Assembly: GCA_035222895.1 (NCBI GenBank)
Contig: JAVYIG010009868.1
Location: forward strand, 1-64,000
Length of the DNA: 64,000 bases
Direction of reading: 5' to 3'
Origin: Strongylocentrotus droebachiensis
Lineage: Eukaryota > Echinodermata > Echinoidea > Camarodonta > Strongylocentrotidae
How positions within the stretch are numbered: position 1 is the first letter of the stretch; every line of letters begins with the position of its first letter. Of this stretch, positions 1 through 11,545 are shown piece by piece. A model generated the notes under the pieces. The model made no database searches, had not been told where the DNA came from, and worked only from the letters and a program-made list of their open reading frames with translations. The translations under genes were made by a program, and so were the position numbers.

Positions 1-137
1 AAGGTGGTATACGTGCTATTGACAGTTTTATACATGGTATTACAATTTGCGCGAGAACTAGGAATTGGAGACGTGAACCTATTGCATGCACATGTAGACC
101 AAAAGAGTTCCTTACATCATGATATAAAAAGGATGCC
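1..137. other. Unassigned leading sequence
   Basis: No repeat unit, splice-bounded exon or RNA motif is visible here. A reading frame runs through it into the tandem array that follows, but its composition does not look coding. Confidence 0.4.
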
Positions 138-478
138 ATCATCCATCAACAACATCGCCCACTCGTCATTAACAACACGCTATTCGTCAGTGCCATTATC
201 CATCAACAACATCGCCACTGCGTTATTAACAAACACGCTATTCGTCAGTGCCATTATCCATCAACAACATCGCCCACTCGTCATTAACAACACGCTATTC
301 GTCAGTGCCCATTATCCATCACAACATCGCCACTCATCGTTAACAACAACGCCATTCGTCAGTGCCATTATCCATCAACAACATCGCCACTCGTCATTAA
401 CAACACGCTATTCGTCAGTGCCATTATCCATCAACAACATCGCCACTCGTCATCAACAACATCGCCACTCGTTATTAA
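138..478. repeat. ~55-bp tandem array, left part
   Basis: About six imperfect copies of a ~55-bp unit built on ATTAACAACACGCTATTCGT and CATCAACAACATCGCCACTC. The same array resumes at 6200, directly after the LTR retrotransposon, so the two blocks were one minisatellite before that insertion. The open frame across it is a by-product of the repeat. Confidence 0.85.
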
Positions 479-1411
479 TGAAGCGATCCACGGCGAGACG
501 GCCCGGTGGCCATAACCGCCCCGCCTAGTACCGACTCAGAAAATGTTATAGTATAGCTTTAGTTCTTGAAGTGTAGAAAACGAAGATAAATCAAAGTCAC
601 TGAAACAAATTCTTGATTGGAGTTGAAAGATTTATTAAAATAAACGAAGAATTAATAAATCACGAAGTTCATGTTTTGGGGCTGGGCAACCCAATCGAAA
701 CAAATTAGCAACTCATGTCGATCGTAACGGAAAAGAGGTCCCCGCTCTAGAGACGCAACTCGGTTTTTATACCCCCGAACTGACACGCCTCGCGCACCCA
801 AAAATTGAGGCGTGTCACACAGACGCATTGCGTAATATCAATCCACCCATAATTAGTTTCCGTATTAAAAGGTCCTATATTTCTTGGCGAATTTACCCCC
901 AGGATATAAGGCGCTCCGGATGATCCGCATCTCTATTCCTCACATACTTCTTTCACGCACCCACCTGTGTCTCTTACATTCTAATCTTTCAAACAAGAGA
1001 TGCAAATCACCCGGAGACCCAACAACCCTGGAATATAACAAGGGATAAATGTTGCTATGTCCGTCCACACTAGCGAGCCCACATGCTTCTGGCTATTACA
1101 CACCTGTAATCCTCACTTCCCCTCTCATACTATTTCGATAGTGTGAACAGACCCGGCAACAAGGAAAAACCCTTCCAATTGTAATACAAATCTATTTCCC
1201 AAATTTGCCTGATTAAATTTAAGTCAACTGTGGCGACACGCCCAGCGACACCTAATCCAACAATCGCCAAGCCGAAAAAAGTAGAGCCAAAATTAAGAGC
1301 GCAACGTCTCGGAACAGGTGTTAAAAATAGCATACAAGGAATTTGCCTTGTATATGTACGTCAATGAACCTTTGAGGAAAACGTAAACACGAGAATATCC
1401 ATATCATTACA
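479..1411 (-). repeat. LTR (3' LTR of the minus-strand element)
   Basis: Near-identical to 5266-6199, differing by scattered small indels and substitutions. It starts TGAAGCGATCC and ends CATTACA on the plus strand. The adjacent purine-rich tract on the minus strand marks this as the 3' LTR. Confidence 0.85.
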
Positions 1412-2372
1412 AACTCCCCCTACTGAAACGATCTGTCCCATAAGATCGCAACAAAAAAACCAACAAAAAAATTGAAATTCTCGTCATAATCCGTTCCCCT
1501 CTAAGGTACATACACGTACATGGCTGCCCAGCCCTAAAACATTTACAATAACTTCATATACATCATATAAAGCCAACATGGCTTCCAAATTACAATATGT
1601 AAACACACATATCAAACTGTCAATCCAACTCACAAAAATACCCACTAGTTCAAACATACTTAGAAACATCACCTCCCATTAATGACGCCCTTTACATATT
1701 AAAACAGCATGTCAATATTTTGCAAGTAAATGCACAACCTTAATGCAATAGTCAATTACACAAACCCCCAAACTCCAAAATTTTCCTTTTTTCCCTTCTC
1801 TCTTCATCCACATAATTAACCAATTATGTGGTCCTGCCTAAAGAGGCAATAACAAAATTAAAATTTTAATCCAAAAAATCACCATAACCATAAATGACCC
1901 CAAGTACAAATCACCACAATTACATCCAAAAATTGTTTCGACAAAAACTAGAAATCCGACGGAGCGTACGCCGATACAACTCTGTCCCCCCGGGGAGTGA
2001 GATGCACCCCATCAATGATAAGATGGGGTGCGTGTGGGAGCAAACGAAGCTCCCACACCCCACACAAAGTCCCCGGTGGAAGGAACCATCCGAACATGAC
2101 TCATAAAATCATAAAATCAGGACGGGGTGCCCAGCCCTAAAACAGTAAAAGTTGGATAATTAAAATTATTAAGTCTCCAATTTGATGTAAACGACTAATT
2201 ACCGTGATAATTAACCGTCAATATTACGGTCCCCTTCAATAATTGGTGAAAAATATCGCCTTAATTTCTCAATTTGCCTTAAATTTTATCAAAATACAAA
2301 TTCTCTCAATTTGTCTGGAAAAAAATACGAAATATCCGACTGTACATAGAATATCTCAATTCTTTTAGATAA

Positions 2373-3171
2373 TCAGCGCAAAACTGATTTTGGTAAATTA
2401 AAAGGGTTAGAATGTCTACCCTTAGTTTGTCTTTGCGACCTTCTTGGGATGGCACCATCCTGATTCCCTGGAACATTAACATTATCATCTCTGGCTCGCC
2501 CTGCTACATCCTCCCCTACTGGATCTATACCTACTCTATCAAAATTAGGAACCAACATATACTCTCCCATGTATTTATCTTGTTGTTTACGAGGACATAC
2601 TTGTACATCAGTGAAATTAGGATCAAACCTAAAATTATCCTCATTTAACTCTACCGCCTCTGTGTCAGAGGGCACTTCTCTTAACAATTTACGATTAATC
2701 ACCTTTACTTCACCTCCATTAATGGGTCATTATGCCAGATAACCAAATATAACTTATCCAAATAGACATCCTACCAACACATTCTTACGTAAACATTGTG
2801 GGAAGTAAAACTTGGAATATCTCCCCAAATACAGGGTCTAGCACTCTTCTTACTAACAAACCATCTTTCAATGAAAGGCGAGACCAATGAGTCAACCAGG
2901 ATTTAACATTATCAGGTTCTGAAGGATGTTTGAAGTATTCATCACCGGGTGCCATTTCTGGGACCACCGCTCCCATACAAACTTCAGTTCGGGGTCTTCT
3001 TTCTGCAATTTGGATTAACTGATCTTTTGTGTAAGATGGAAATATGCCAGAAGAGGTAGGCTCTGCAAACGACTGTTGGTCAAGATTGTCACTATGCACA
3101 CATACAGGGGAACTACAAGTATTTAATTGTACTTTAACAAATGAGGATTGAACACAATTAGCAATAACCAT
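2373..3171 (-). pseudogene. pol 3' remnant (around the integrase)
   Basis: Two minus-strand open pieces. The one at 2785-3171 has the linker that precedes a retroelement integrase, including WSRLSLKDGLLVRR. The one at 2373-2702 is like a Ty3/gypsy Pol tail, rich in basic residues near its end (RRSQRQTKGRHSNPFNLP). The catalytic integrase core and the reverse transcriptase between and before them are missing, so this is a broken gene. Confidence 0.6.
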
Positions 3172-4092
3172 CTAACCATCTACAATTAGCTACTACATGT
3201 CCAAGTTCACCACAATGATTACAATGCAAGGGGCCTACTGGCATAAATGGACAATTACGTTTGATATGACCCCCATTGACCACATTAATAACAACCTTTA
3301 ACTCTACGTTTGTCAGACTGTTCGACTAAAATATCCAATGTACCATGTATTTGTTGCAAAAGTGGAGAGCAGCGCAGGGGCTGGGGGTTCAGTGCTCTGA
3401 AGGTGCGAACCCGATGCCCGGTGATGCCCTTCAGAGAGTTAATGAACCCCCACCTCCCTTACTGCACCCTTCCTAGTTTGAACAGTATCCAATTCTCTAA
3501 GTAACTTTCTAGCAGACTCCCCTCATATCTACAAAGGTTTTGGCTGAACCAGATAACTGAAGGCGCCTAAGTTCTAATCGAATTGGCATACTACGGGCTC
3601 CTGCAACAAATTGAGCAATGAGGGCTTCCTCTCGCAAACCCTCAAGGGATGACTTTTGTGTGAAGTTTGCTATTGCTATGGCTTTATCATATAAATCAAT
3701 AAGGGTCCCTACTAAATTCCATTAACGATTCACCCTCCTGATTGCGATCGTAAATGCCTGTTGCAGAGACTGTACAGTCTGTGTCTTACCAAAGTGGTTC
3801 TGCAAAATAGTAACTATTTGATTTGTATCTAGTGTTTCAGAATAACATCGTAACTCTTTACGTGCCGGCCCCTCCAAATGAGCCTTGATCACACTGACCT
3901 TTTGGGTCTCTGAAATTTGTGACTGTTCACAATATAGGTCAACCTCTTTCTAACCAATCTTCTAATAACATACCACCCTGCCCTGAAAATCTATCCAACG
4001 TAGCGGTTGTCCCTACCAGTAGGTGTAATCCGGATACCCTGTAGAGCTTCGGGTAAAAACCGTTACCAAATCTTTAACCAACTCTTCCGCCA
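3172..4092 (-). pseudogene. gag remnant with CCHC zinc knuckle
   Basis: The minus strand starts with ATG at 4092 (MAEELVKDLVTVF) and soon meets a stop, so it is frameshifted. Near 3180-3240 it encodes CNHCGELGHVVANC, a CCHC nucleic-acid-binding knuckle typical of Gag nucleocapsid. About 120 bp at 3355-3475 has a different, GC-richer composition and may be a small insertion. Confidence 0.6.
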
Positions 4093-5265
4093 TAATTATT
4101 ATCTAATGTAAATATTATTAAGTACTTAGTCTAATATGAACATTAAGGCAAGGGATGCAACCTCGGGTTACCATATATAGCATAAAACCCCCTAAATACT
4201 GCTTACCTTAATTTTGGAAGAGATGTATACTACATGTAGGCGAGCCAGAGTGAAACCAGAACCATATTCTTAGTTACCATATGTATATATGAAAAAAACA
4301 CACCTTCACTACTGTTCTCGATTTACAAGGATTATATAAATTTACCAGTCAATTAATGAATTATGCCGTCAGATAATACACTAAATGTTCTGAATAATGG
4401 TATAACATCAAAAGATGTATCTAATTGTATATAATGCCATACGCAACAAGGCATAGAATCAATTATCATATATAGATAAAGTGTTCTAAGTTCAAGACAT
4501 ACCAGAGATGTCAATCCGCTGCCTGCATCCGTCACCCTCAGAAATACTCCCTCCTAGATGATGTCTGAACACGCCTTAGATCGCCGTAGATACACAGTCT
4601 TGTAGTCCCTCTCGATGGCGATGATGTTGTGTCGCGTCGATGTAGTTGACTGCAAGATTTCACGTCTACGGAGATCACAGGACGAACCGTTAGGCTACGC
4701 AGAAAACCCGTAGACCAGCTACGAGACCAGCTGAACGTACCTAGTTTCCCGGCACCGCGGCCTTCTAATTCACCGGAACGATGCAAGCATGCAACACTGA
4801 AGGCATGTGCCGCCGACCATGAATGAAGTGACGATATCACCTCCCCGCTGACACAAGCAGCGAGCCCCTTCAAGATGACACCCACGCGGCCCTAAAGTAT
4901 TACCGTTTTCCAGCATAAAAGAATCACCAGCTACGCTTCCACCGTCGCTTCGTCGCGCTGTAGGCTCTGCGGAAATAAGCTCCTGGGCCCCCCTCGTCAG
5001 GAAACCACCAGCAGAAGAAAATTTTCACTCCTCTCAATACTCTTCGATGCTGAGCGGCCGACAAAAAAAAAGTTAGTTCGAAGCCCAGGGGTTCTTGGAC
5101 TCCGTCCTCGTGACAACCCCAACAGGATCCACATATAACTAGTTGACGGATGTGAGCTAACAAAAATCTCTGCAGCTCTCCGCTGACGTCGCTAATATAT
5201 CTTGAAGTTCAATGGTAATGGTTGAAGTGATAAACAAGTGTCTTACCCCCATCCGTACTACCAAT
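4093..5265 (-). other. Retroelement 5' leader, no gene seen
   Basis: Lies between the 5' LTR and the gag start. The part at 4540-5160 is GC-richer, with two open frames of about 80 and 115 codons that match nothing I recognise. I treat them as untranslated leader or decayed coding sequence. Confidence 0.4.
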
Positions 5266-6199
5266 TGAAGCGATCCACGGCGAGACGGCCCGGTGGCCAT
5301 AACCGCCCCCGCCTAGTACCGACTCAGAAAATGTTATAGTATAGCTTTAGTTCTTGAAGTGTAGAAAACGAAGATAAATCAAAGTCACTGAAAACAAATT
5401 CTTGATTGGAGTTGAAGATTTATTAAAATAAACGAAGAATTAATAAATCACGAAGTTCATGTTTTGGGGCTGGGCAACCCAATCGAAACAAATTAGCAAC
5501 TCATGTCGATCGTAACGGAAAAGAGGTCCCGCTCTAGAGACGCAACTCGGTTTTTATACCCCCGAACTGACACGCCTCGCGCACCCAAAAATTGAGGCGT
5601 GTCACACAGACGCATTGCGTAATATCAATCCACCCATAATTAGTTTCCGTATTAAAAGGTCCTATATTTCTTGGCGAATTTACCCCCAGGATATAAGGCG
5701 CTCCGGATGATCCGCATCTCTATTCCTCACATACTTCTTTCACGCAACCCACCTTGTGTCTCTTACATTCTAATCTTTCAAACAAGAGATGCAAATCACC
5801 CGGAGACCCAACAACCCTGGAATATAACAAGGGATAAATGTTGCTATGTCCGTCCACACTAGCGAGCCCACATGCTTCTGGCTATTACACACCTGTAATC
5901 CTCACTTCCCCTCTCATACTATTTCGATAGTGTGAACAGACCCGGCAACAAGGAAAAACCCTTCCAATTGTAATACAAATCTATTTCCCAAATTTGCCTG
6001 ATTAAATTTAAGTCAACTGTGGCGACACGCCCAGCGACACCTAATCCAATCGGCCAAGCCGAAAAAGTAGAGCCAAAATTAAGAGCGCAACGTCTCGGAA
6101 CAGGTGTTAAAAATAGCATACAAGGGAATTTGCCTTGTATATGTACGTCAATGAACCTTTGAGGAAAACGTAAACACGAGAATTATCCATATCATTACA
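5266..6199 (-). repeat. LTR (5' LTR of the minus-strand element)
   Basis: Direct partner of 479-1411. The minus-strand bases just inside it (TGGTAGTACGGATGGGG) sit where a tRNA primer site belongs; I cannot assign the tRNA. Confidence 0.82.
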
Positions 6200-6745
6200 T
6201 TAACAACACGCTATTCGTCAGTGCCATTATCCATCAACAACATCGCCACTCGTCATTAACAACACGCTATTCGTCAGTGCCATTATCCATCAACAACATC
6301 GCCACTCATCGTTAACAACACGCCATTCGTCAGTGCCATTATCCATCAACAACATCGCCACTCGTCATTAACCAACACGCTATTCGTCAGTGCCCATTAT
6401 CCCATCAACAACATCGCCACTCGTCATCAACAACATCGCCACTCGTTATTAACAACACGCTATTCGTCAGTGCCATTATCCATCAACAACATCGCCACTC
6501 GTCATTAACAACACGCTATTCGTCACGTGCCATTATCCATCAACAACATCGCCACTCATCATTAACAACACGCCCATTCGTCAGTGCCATTATCCATCAA
6601 CATCGCCACTCGTCATTAACAACACGCTATTCGTCAGTGCCCATTATCCATCAACAACATCGCAACTCGTCATTAACAACAACACGCCATTCGTCAGTGC
6701 CATTATTCACCAACAACACGCCATTCGTCAGCGCCACCATCCACA
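6200..6745. repeat. ~55-bp tandem array, right part
   Basis: About nine to ten copies of the same unit as 138-478. It begins at the target duplication of the LTR element. Confidence 0.85.
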
Positions 6746-7470
6746 TCATTTCTAATGTGCTGTTTTGCTGAAAACCTTACTTGGTTGTTTGACCATCGCC
6801 TTCTGTTTTTCAGTCTTTACGAACTCAAGTTTGTATTTCCACCAGCGACCCCTTTGTGTCGGTATCCTGCACGGTCTCAAATTTAGCAAAAGGTTGATTA
6901 GGGGGTGTTGATGGTTTTATAATCACCAAAAAACCCAATCCAAGTCTTGCTTTTTTTTTTCTAATGTGATTTACGAGAGACCAGACACAGTGGAACAACA
7001 TATGATTTAAATGAGCGTTTATTCAAACCGTGATACAATCTAGCCTGGATATATTCCCAAATACCAGCACATGTAAATATTATAAAAGGTAGTATATTTA
7101 TATAGCGAAAGACTGCCGCTTATCAGCAACACACGCCACTTGTCAGCGCCACAATCCACAAGTCTTCGTCGTCGACTTTCCGTATCAACGTATCTTCGTC
7201 TTCAATTTTCGTTTCGTCGTTTGAAGGGCTGACTCTTATCTACGACATCGCGACTTTCGCTTTTTCCGACGTCGTCGAAAGTCGTCGGAAACGTGACTTT
7301 CCTTTTCCACATCTTCGACATCATCAACATCAATAATAGCATCATAATAATTACTACTGCTACTGGTAGTTATAAGAGTAATACTAATGATTATGGTTGA
7401 TACAGGGCTTTCAGTTTCTAGAAAATACCAACGCTATACCTCACTAATAATATTTCTTTCCTTTATTTCA
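6746..7470. other. No gene seen; small inverted repeats
   Basis: Non-coding. 7160-7310 contains CGACGACTTTC-type motifs in both orientations, able to form small hairpins. A pyrimidine-rich stretch ending in CAG at 7471 is a good 3' splice site for the following exon. Confidence 0.4.
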
Positions 7471-7492
7471 GACGCTCTAACATCGGCTCTAA

Positions 7493-7876
7493 GGGCAGTC
7501 AGTCTGTGACAGGGAGGGCCAGGAACTCGATGCCTACACGTCGTTATATACAACAACTATGAAACAACCAGCCTACGAGGACATCAAAGCAACTAGACAC
7601 GGAAATAGAGGCCACACAAATGCAATCGAGGGGGTAGAATATGAATATCAAACAATAGTTGAGCATACCTACACATCCTTAGATGCAACAACTATGGAGC
7701 AACCAGCCTACGATGACACCATAGCAACTACACGTGGAGATAGAGGCCAAATGAATGCAATCGAGGGGGTAGAATATGGAAATCAAAGAATAGTTCAGCA
7801 AACAGCTAGAGTCAAGAAATCAAACTTGGGAGTGGCCGATGAGAATACTGAGCCGGTATACGAGATGCTGAATTAA
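7493..7876 (+). CDS. Tyr-rich receptor tail, putative last exon
   Basis: Open from 7493 to the TAA ending at 7876. The protein is a two-fold internal repeat (TSLYTTTMKQPAYEDI and TSLDATTMEQPAYDDT). It has many tyrosines in signalling-type contexts (YTSL, YEDI, YDDT) and ends PVYEMLN. Such tails are common on invertebrate cell-surface receptors, and YxxL/I motifs can be kinase or adaptor sites; function here is inferred. The best 3' splice site (CAG at 7469-7471) leads into a TAA in this frame at 7490. So either a weaker site (7493, 7498 or 7502) is used, or there is a one-base frameshift. No transmembrane exon is visible upstream. Confidence 0.5.
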   Translation, partial: GQSVCDREGQELDAYTSLYTTTMKQPAYEDIKATRHGNRGHTNAIEGVEYEYQTIVEHTYTSLDATTMEQPAYDDTIATTRGDRGQMNAIEGVEYGNQRIVQQTARVKKSNLGVADENTEPVYEMLN

Positions 7877-8464
7877 TATTGATTCCATGAAGTAGGGACA
7901 CAGAACAAGTTTAAAGAAACAGTCATACCTGTCTAGAAAGGTCACTCAATGTAAAAAAAAAAAAAAAAATGGCCACTAGCTGCAGATAGCTTCTACAACA
8001 CACTTCGTCTTTTTCTAGGGAGAGACAAAATACATAGCCAATAGCCCAATACATATCAGACTGGGAGCCCTTAATGGAGAGGTGGTCACGAAGACAAGTT
8101 TGACTGTATAGCACGAGCTCTAAATGAAGTTAATAATGTAGCGAGTTTGTCAAAGTATTATAGGCCGTTACTTGTCGTTGTTGTTGTTCATTGTTTTCAT
8201 TGTTTTTATAATGAATAGTAATATAGGGAGCGCTAGGCCTGTAAAATATCAAGGTTTCGGAAAGGATAGGGGATTACAACTGCGATAAACAAGTGTGGGA
8301 TTAGTTTTATTAGTACTGATCTTGAAGAGAGGGAGTTTATAATAATAATAATAATAATAATATGTCTTGTTTAACCAGGGTAGCCTCATCAGTATTCATA
8401 CTGTTCTCCCTGAAGGCCCTGCAATCATATATTATTTGATTGTATATGTGTCATTACTGTTTAT
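7877..8464. other. No gene seen; ATA microsatellite
   Basis: AT-rich non-coding sequence with an A-tract near 7953-7969 and an (ATA)n run at about 8340-8362. Confidence 0.4.
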
Positions 8465-8825
8465 GTGGGAGTGTCGTGGTCGAGTGGTTTAAGGCGCTTG
8501 ACTTGGAGATGCGAAGGTCGAGGGTTCGAATCCCGACACGGCACTAATATCCTTTGTCAAGATAATAACCTGCACTTGCTACTCTCCACCCAGGTGTTAA
8601 ATGGGTACGGTAGGATGCGACCGTGTCATTGTTGGTCAAACAGTTTTTGAGCGTCATGTAACGCCTGGCTGGAATGCTCCCCAGGGGAGTGGAGATTGTG
8701 CACACATTGTGTGCAGGCAAGCACTGAATCCAATGACCGGGGTAATAGTATATTTGTAAAGCGCTTAGAGACATTTGTATTAAGCGCTATATAAAAATTA
8801 AATATTATTATTATTATTATTATCA
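8465..8825 (+). mobile_element. tRNA-derived SINE
   Basis: The head at about 8471-8544 is tRNA-Leu/Ser-like, with polymerase III box A (TGGTCGAGTGG) and box B (GGTTCGAATCC). A ~250-bp body follows, then AAAGCGCTTAGAGACATTTG, AAGCGCTATATAAA and an (ATT)n tail. The structure is that of a complete SINE. Confidence 0.85.
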
Positions 8826-10379
8826 TTATATAGCCAAAGCGAAATTGCACTTTAATGTCATGCAGTGTCACGTCACTCGCTGCTTCCCTCGCTGCGCTGT
8901 TGGTACTCGCATCGAGTCCTCCGTCCGCTTTATGTGAATTGGATATTTGGTAAGTTGACCATGAGGTGGCAATAAACAGCAGGCTGGGGCAGAAAGTTAA
9001 TCAGTTCATGTCGCTTTTATATTTTGAGATGGTCCTTACACGTATAGTATAGTAATATAGTATAAGTATACTTGAATCAAATGCAGGTGTTCTTTCTAGT
9101 AGTATACCGATGGTGATATTAGTCTACTATATCTAATCATGTCATAACAAAATAAAAAGTCTCTATAGTCTATAGTATATTTTATGTTGCTAAGATTTGT
9201 GTAAAATTTATAAGTTGGCGTCCCTGACTTAATATTAATCCAGGCCTATTTTTAATCCAGGCCTATTTTTGGGAGGGTAGAATAATTACAATATTGATAT
9301 TAATGGCAAGTTTACCTTCATGAAATACAGATGCACTTTGTAGTAGTATGCAGATGGTCATATTAATTTACTATTACTATTAATAATGATGTCAAAAAAA
9401 AATCCTGTCTATGTTGTTATAGTTTTGATCACAATGCTGATTATACTTAGCTTTTGAACGATATTATATCTTATTAATTTTATCTTTTTATGTATTCTCC
9501 TACGCTTAATGTAATAATTGTTTTAATATTGCTACTTTTTTCATGTGCTTTTATTTTAAACTGAATGTAATTCAGCTCGTGGGCGGATAATTTCACTATT
9601 TGTAATAAACCATTCAATGAACTTGAAAAACAAACAATTGTTGGGGGACCAAGATTCTTGTTAAGATTTCATTTCAGGGTAATTAAATTAAACTTCTTTA
9701 GAAGCGTTCAGGGACTTTATTTCGTAATATGATATACCCTTTTCAAGAACGGTTTATCATTATTTCTCTTATTGTCATTATTTTTTATCATAATAATAAT
9801 TGTTATTATCATCCTTAAAATCAGTGTTCTCATTATTATCCTTACTATTATTTTTATTAATACTTTAATATTATTTTTATATTATCATTATTATTATTCT
9901 AAATTCCCCGACATATTAATGAGAAATGAAAAGGGGCAATTAAAATGGCACCAATTAGCTCTTATCCTGCCATGACACTGCTAGCGCGCTATTGTTATAG
10001 TGCCATGTGCACGCGAGCGTGCTATCGATTGAAAGCCACGTTCATGCTAGCGAGCCACCGCTACGGTGCTTCGTGCGCGCTAGCAAGCAGATGTAATAAC
10101 AGTTATTGTTCATGCCCATTGCACCGTGCTGAGTGCTTTTGCAGCGCTATTGAAAGTACCATCGCGTGCATCAGATTATCGGCTTTGGATTACGCGTCTT
10201 TGTATACAACAGTCAGATTGGATTTTCTCGAGTAATTCAGCGATTTGTTTTTTGTAAAGATTTAAATAACACGCACTTGAACCAACCTTAAAATTAACTT
10301 GGCACGCAGGAGATTAGCACTGTGGCACAATAGGAATTAGCACTGTGGCACTGGTTGCAATGTATGGGTGGCAGCTTAA
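8826..10379. other. No gene supported
   Basis: AT-rich non-coding DNA with a short local duplication near 9238-9268 (CCAGGCCTATTTTT twice) and an ATT/ATC-rich stretch at 9755-9900. The 96-codon frame at 9945-10235 has no recognisable domain or splice context. Confidence 0.35.
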
Positions 10380-10915
10380 GAGTTAGAAAGGATAAGGGAG
10401 CAAGTGTCAAAATAAAAAGGGGCACTAATCAAAGATAAAAAGGGGCACTTATTATAAAGTCAAAGGGAACACCTCTCAGATTCGAATAAGGTCACTCAGC
10501 GAGGATAAAAAAAGGGTTTTTGTGAGAAAGGGAAGCGACTCTTGTTAAAAAAAGGAAGGGGCATTTATCAGAAGTAAAAGAAAAAGTTACTTCTTAGAAA
10601 GAAAAGGAGGGAATGTGTCAAAATAAAAAGGAAGCATTCATCAGAGGAGAGAAGGGGCACTCATCCAATATGAAAAGGGGTCCTTAACAGAAGGGGGTAG
10701 AGGCACTTATTACAAAAGAAAAGGGCATTTGTTAAAGTACATTGGGCATCTCTCAGACGTGACAAGGGGCACTTATCAGAGGTGGTAAGAGGCACTTATA
10801 ATAAGAAGAACGGGCACCTCTAAGAAATAAAAAGGGCACTTATCTTAAGTAAAAGGGGGCACAATTCCTATGTAAAAAGGGACACTGTATAGATACTTAA
10901 AAAGGTAGGGGCACT
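10380..10915. repeat. Degenerate AAAGGGGCACTTATCA array
   Basis: About 15 to 18 irregular copies of a short motif around AAAAGGGGCACTTATCA. The same motif appears in the opposite orientation at 50840-51310. Confidence 0.7.
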
Positions 10916-10959
10916 GTGCCCATCCACCCCTCTGCCTACTGGCTCCGCCGGCACTTGAT

Positions 10960-11306
10960 GATGAAGATGCATGGTGATGGTGGTGGTGATAGCAGTGGCG
11001 AGTGCCGGTGGTGGTGGTGATGATGATATTGATGGTGGTGGTGGTGGCCTGTGGGAATGGTGATAATGATGACGGTGAAATGATCATGAAGATGACGAAG
11101 ATGTTGGTAGTTATGATTATGACCAGGCGCGTACGCAGACGGGGGGGGGGGGCGGTGGGATTAAGGGTTAACCCCCCTCAAATTTGTTTAATGTTCTGGT
11201 ATCAGAGGATAAGCCGACCCTTACTTTTTGTCAAAGAATTGTGTGTGTTTGGGTAAAAAAAAAAAAAATGACCTCACCCCCCCCCCCCCCCCCCCCCCCC
11301 CCCCCA
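10960..11306. repeat. GGT/GAT microsatellite, then poly-A and poly-C tracts
   Basis: GGTGGT/GATGAT-rich DNA at 10963-11130, a G-tract at about 11141-11151, an A-tract at 11256-11267 and a ~30-base C-tract from 11277. Open frames here are low-complexity artefacts. Confidence 0.75.
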
Positions 11307-11371
11307 TTGAACGAAATATCGGTCGGCCTAATTTCCCAATTTTCGGGACAAAAAAAAAATCAAAAGGATCC

Positions 11372-11545
11372 GGGCTAACTCGGACCAAAGACAACTCAGC
11401 CCAGCTGCAAAAACGGTCATTTTTTGTCATTTTGCACTAACCCTTAAACCCAAATTCTAACCCTTACCCTAAACCTAACCCTAAACCTGCAAAAAACTGA
11501 CCGTTTTTGCAACTGGGCTGAGTTGTCTTTGGTTCGAGTTAGCCC
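11372..11545. repeat. Hairpin with telomere-like loop
   Basis: Arms at 11372-11419 and 11498-11545 (48 nt, a few mismatches) read GGGCTAACTCGGACC... and ...GGTTCGAGTTAGCCC. The 78-nt spacer carries degenerate CCCTAA/CCTAAACC repeats. Compare the hairpin at 50240-50383. Confidence 0.8.

Larger units (their letters stand above)
479..6199 (-). mobile_element. LTR retrotransposon, Ty3/gypsy-like, decayed
   Basis: A 5.7-kb element read on the minus strand. It is bounded by two ~933-bp direct repeats that begin TG and end CA, and is flanked by TTAA at 475-478 and 6200-6203 (4-bp target duplication). On the minus strand the order is LTR (5266-6199), leader, gag with a CCHC knuckle, the end of pol, a purine tract AGTAGGGGGAGT next to 1412, then LTR (479-1411). 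No reverse transcriptase or integrase core is recognisable, so the middle is deleted and the copy is non-autonomous. It is inserted inside the ~55-bp tandem array. Confidence 0.85.

Noticed and set aside
138-478. CRISPR-like array
   Set aside because: The units are contiguous tandem repeats without unique spacers, in eukaryotic DNA.
9945-10235. 96-codon Cys-rich frame
   Set aside because: No domain, no splice context and skewed composition; probably chance.
11221-11440. Overlapping frames around poly-C
   Set aside because: Proline/glycine runs from a homopolymer tract.
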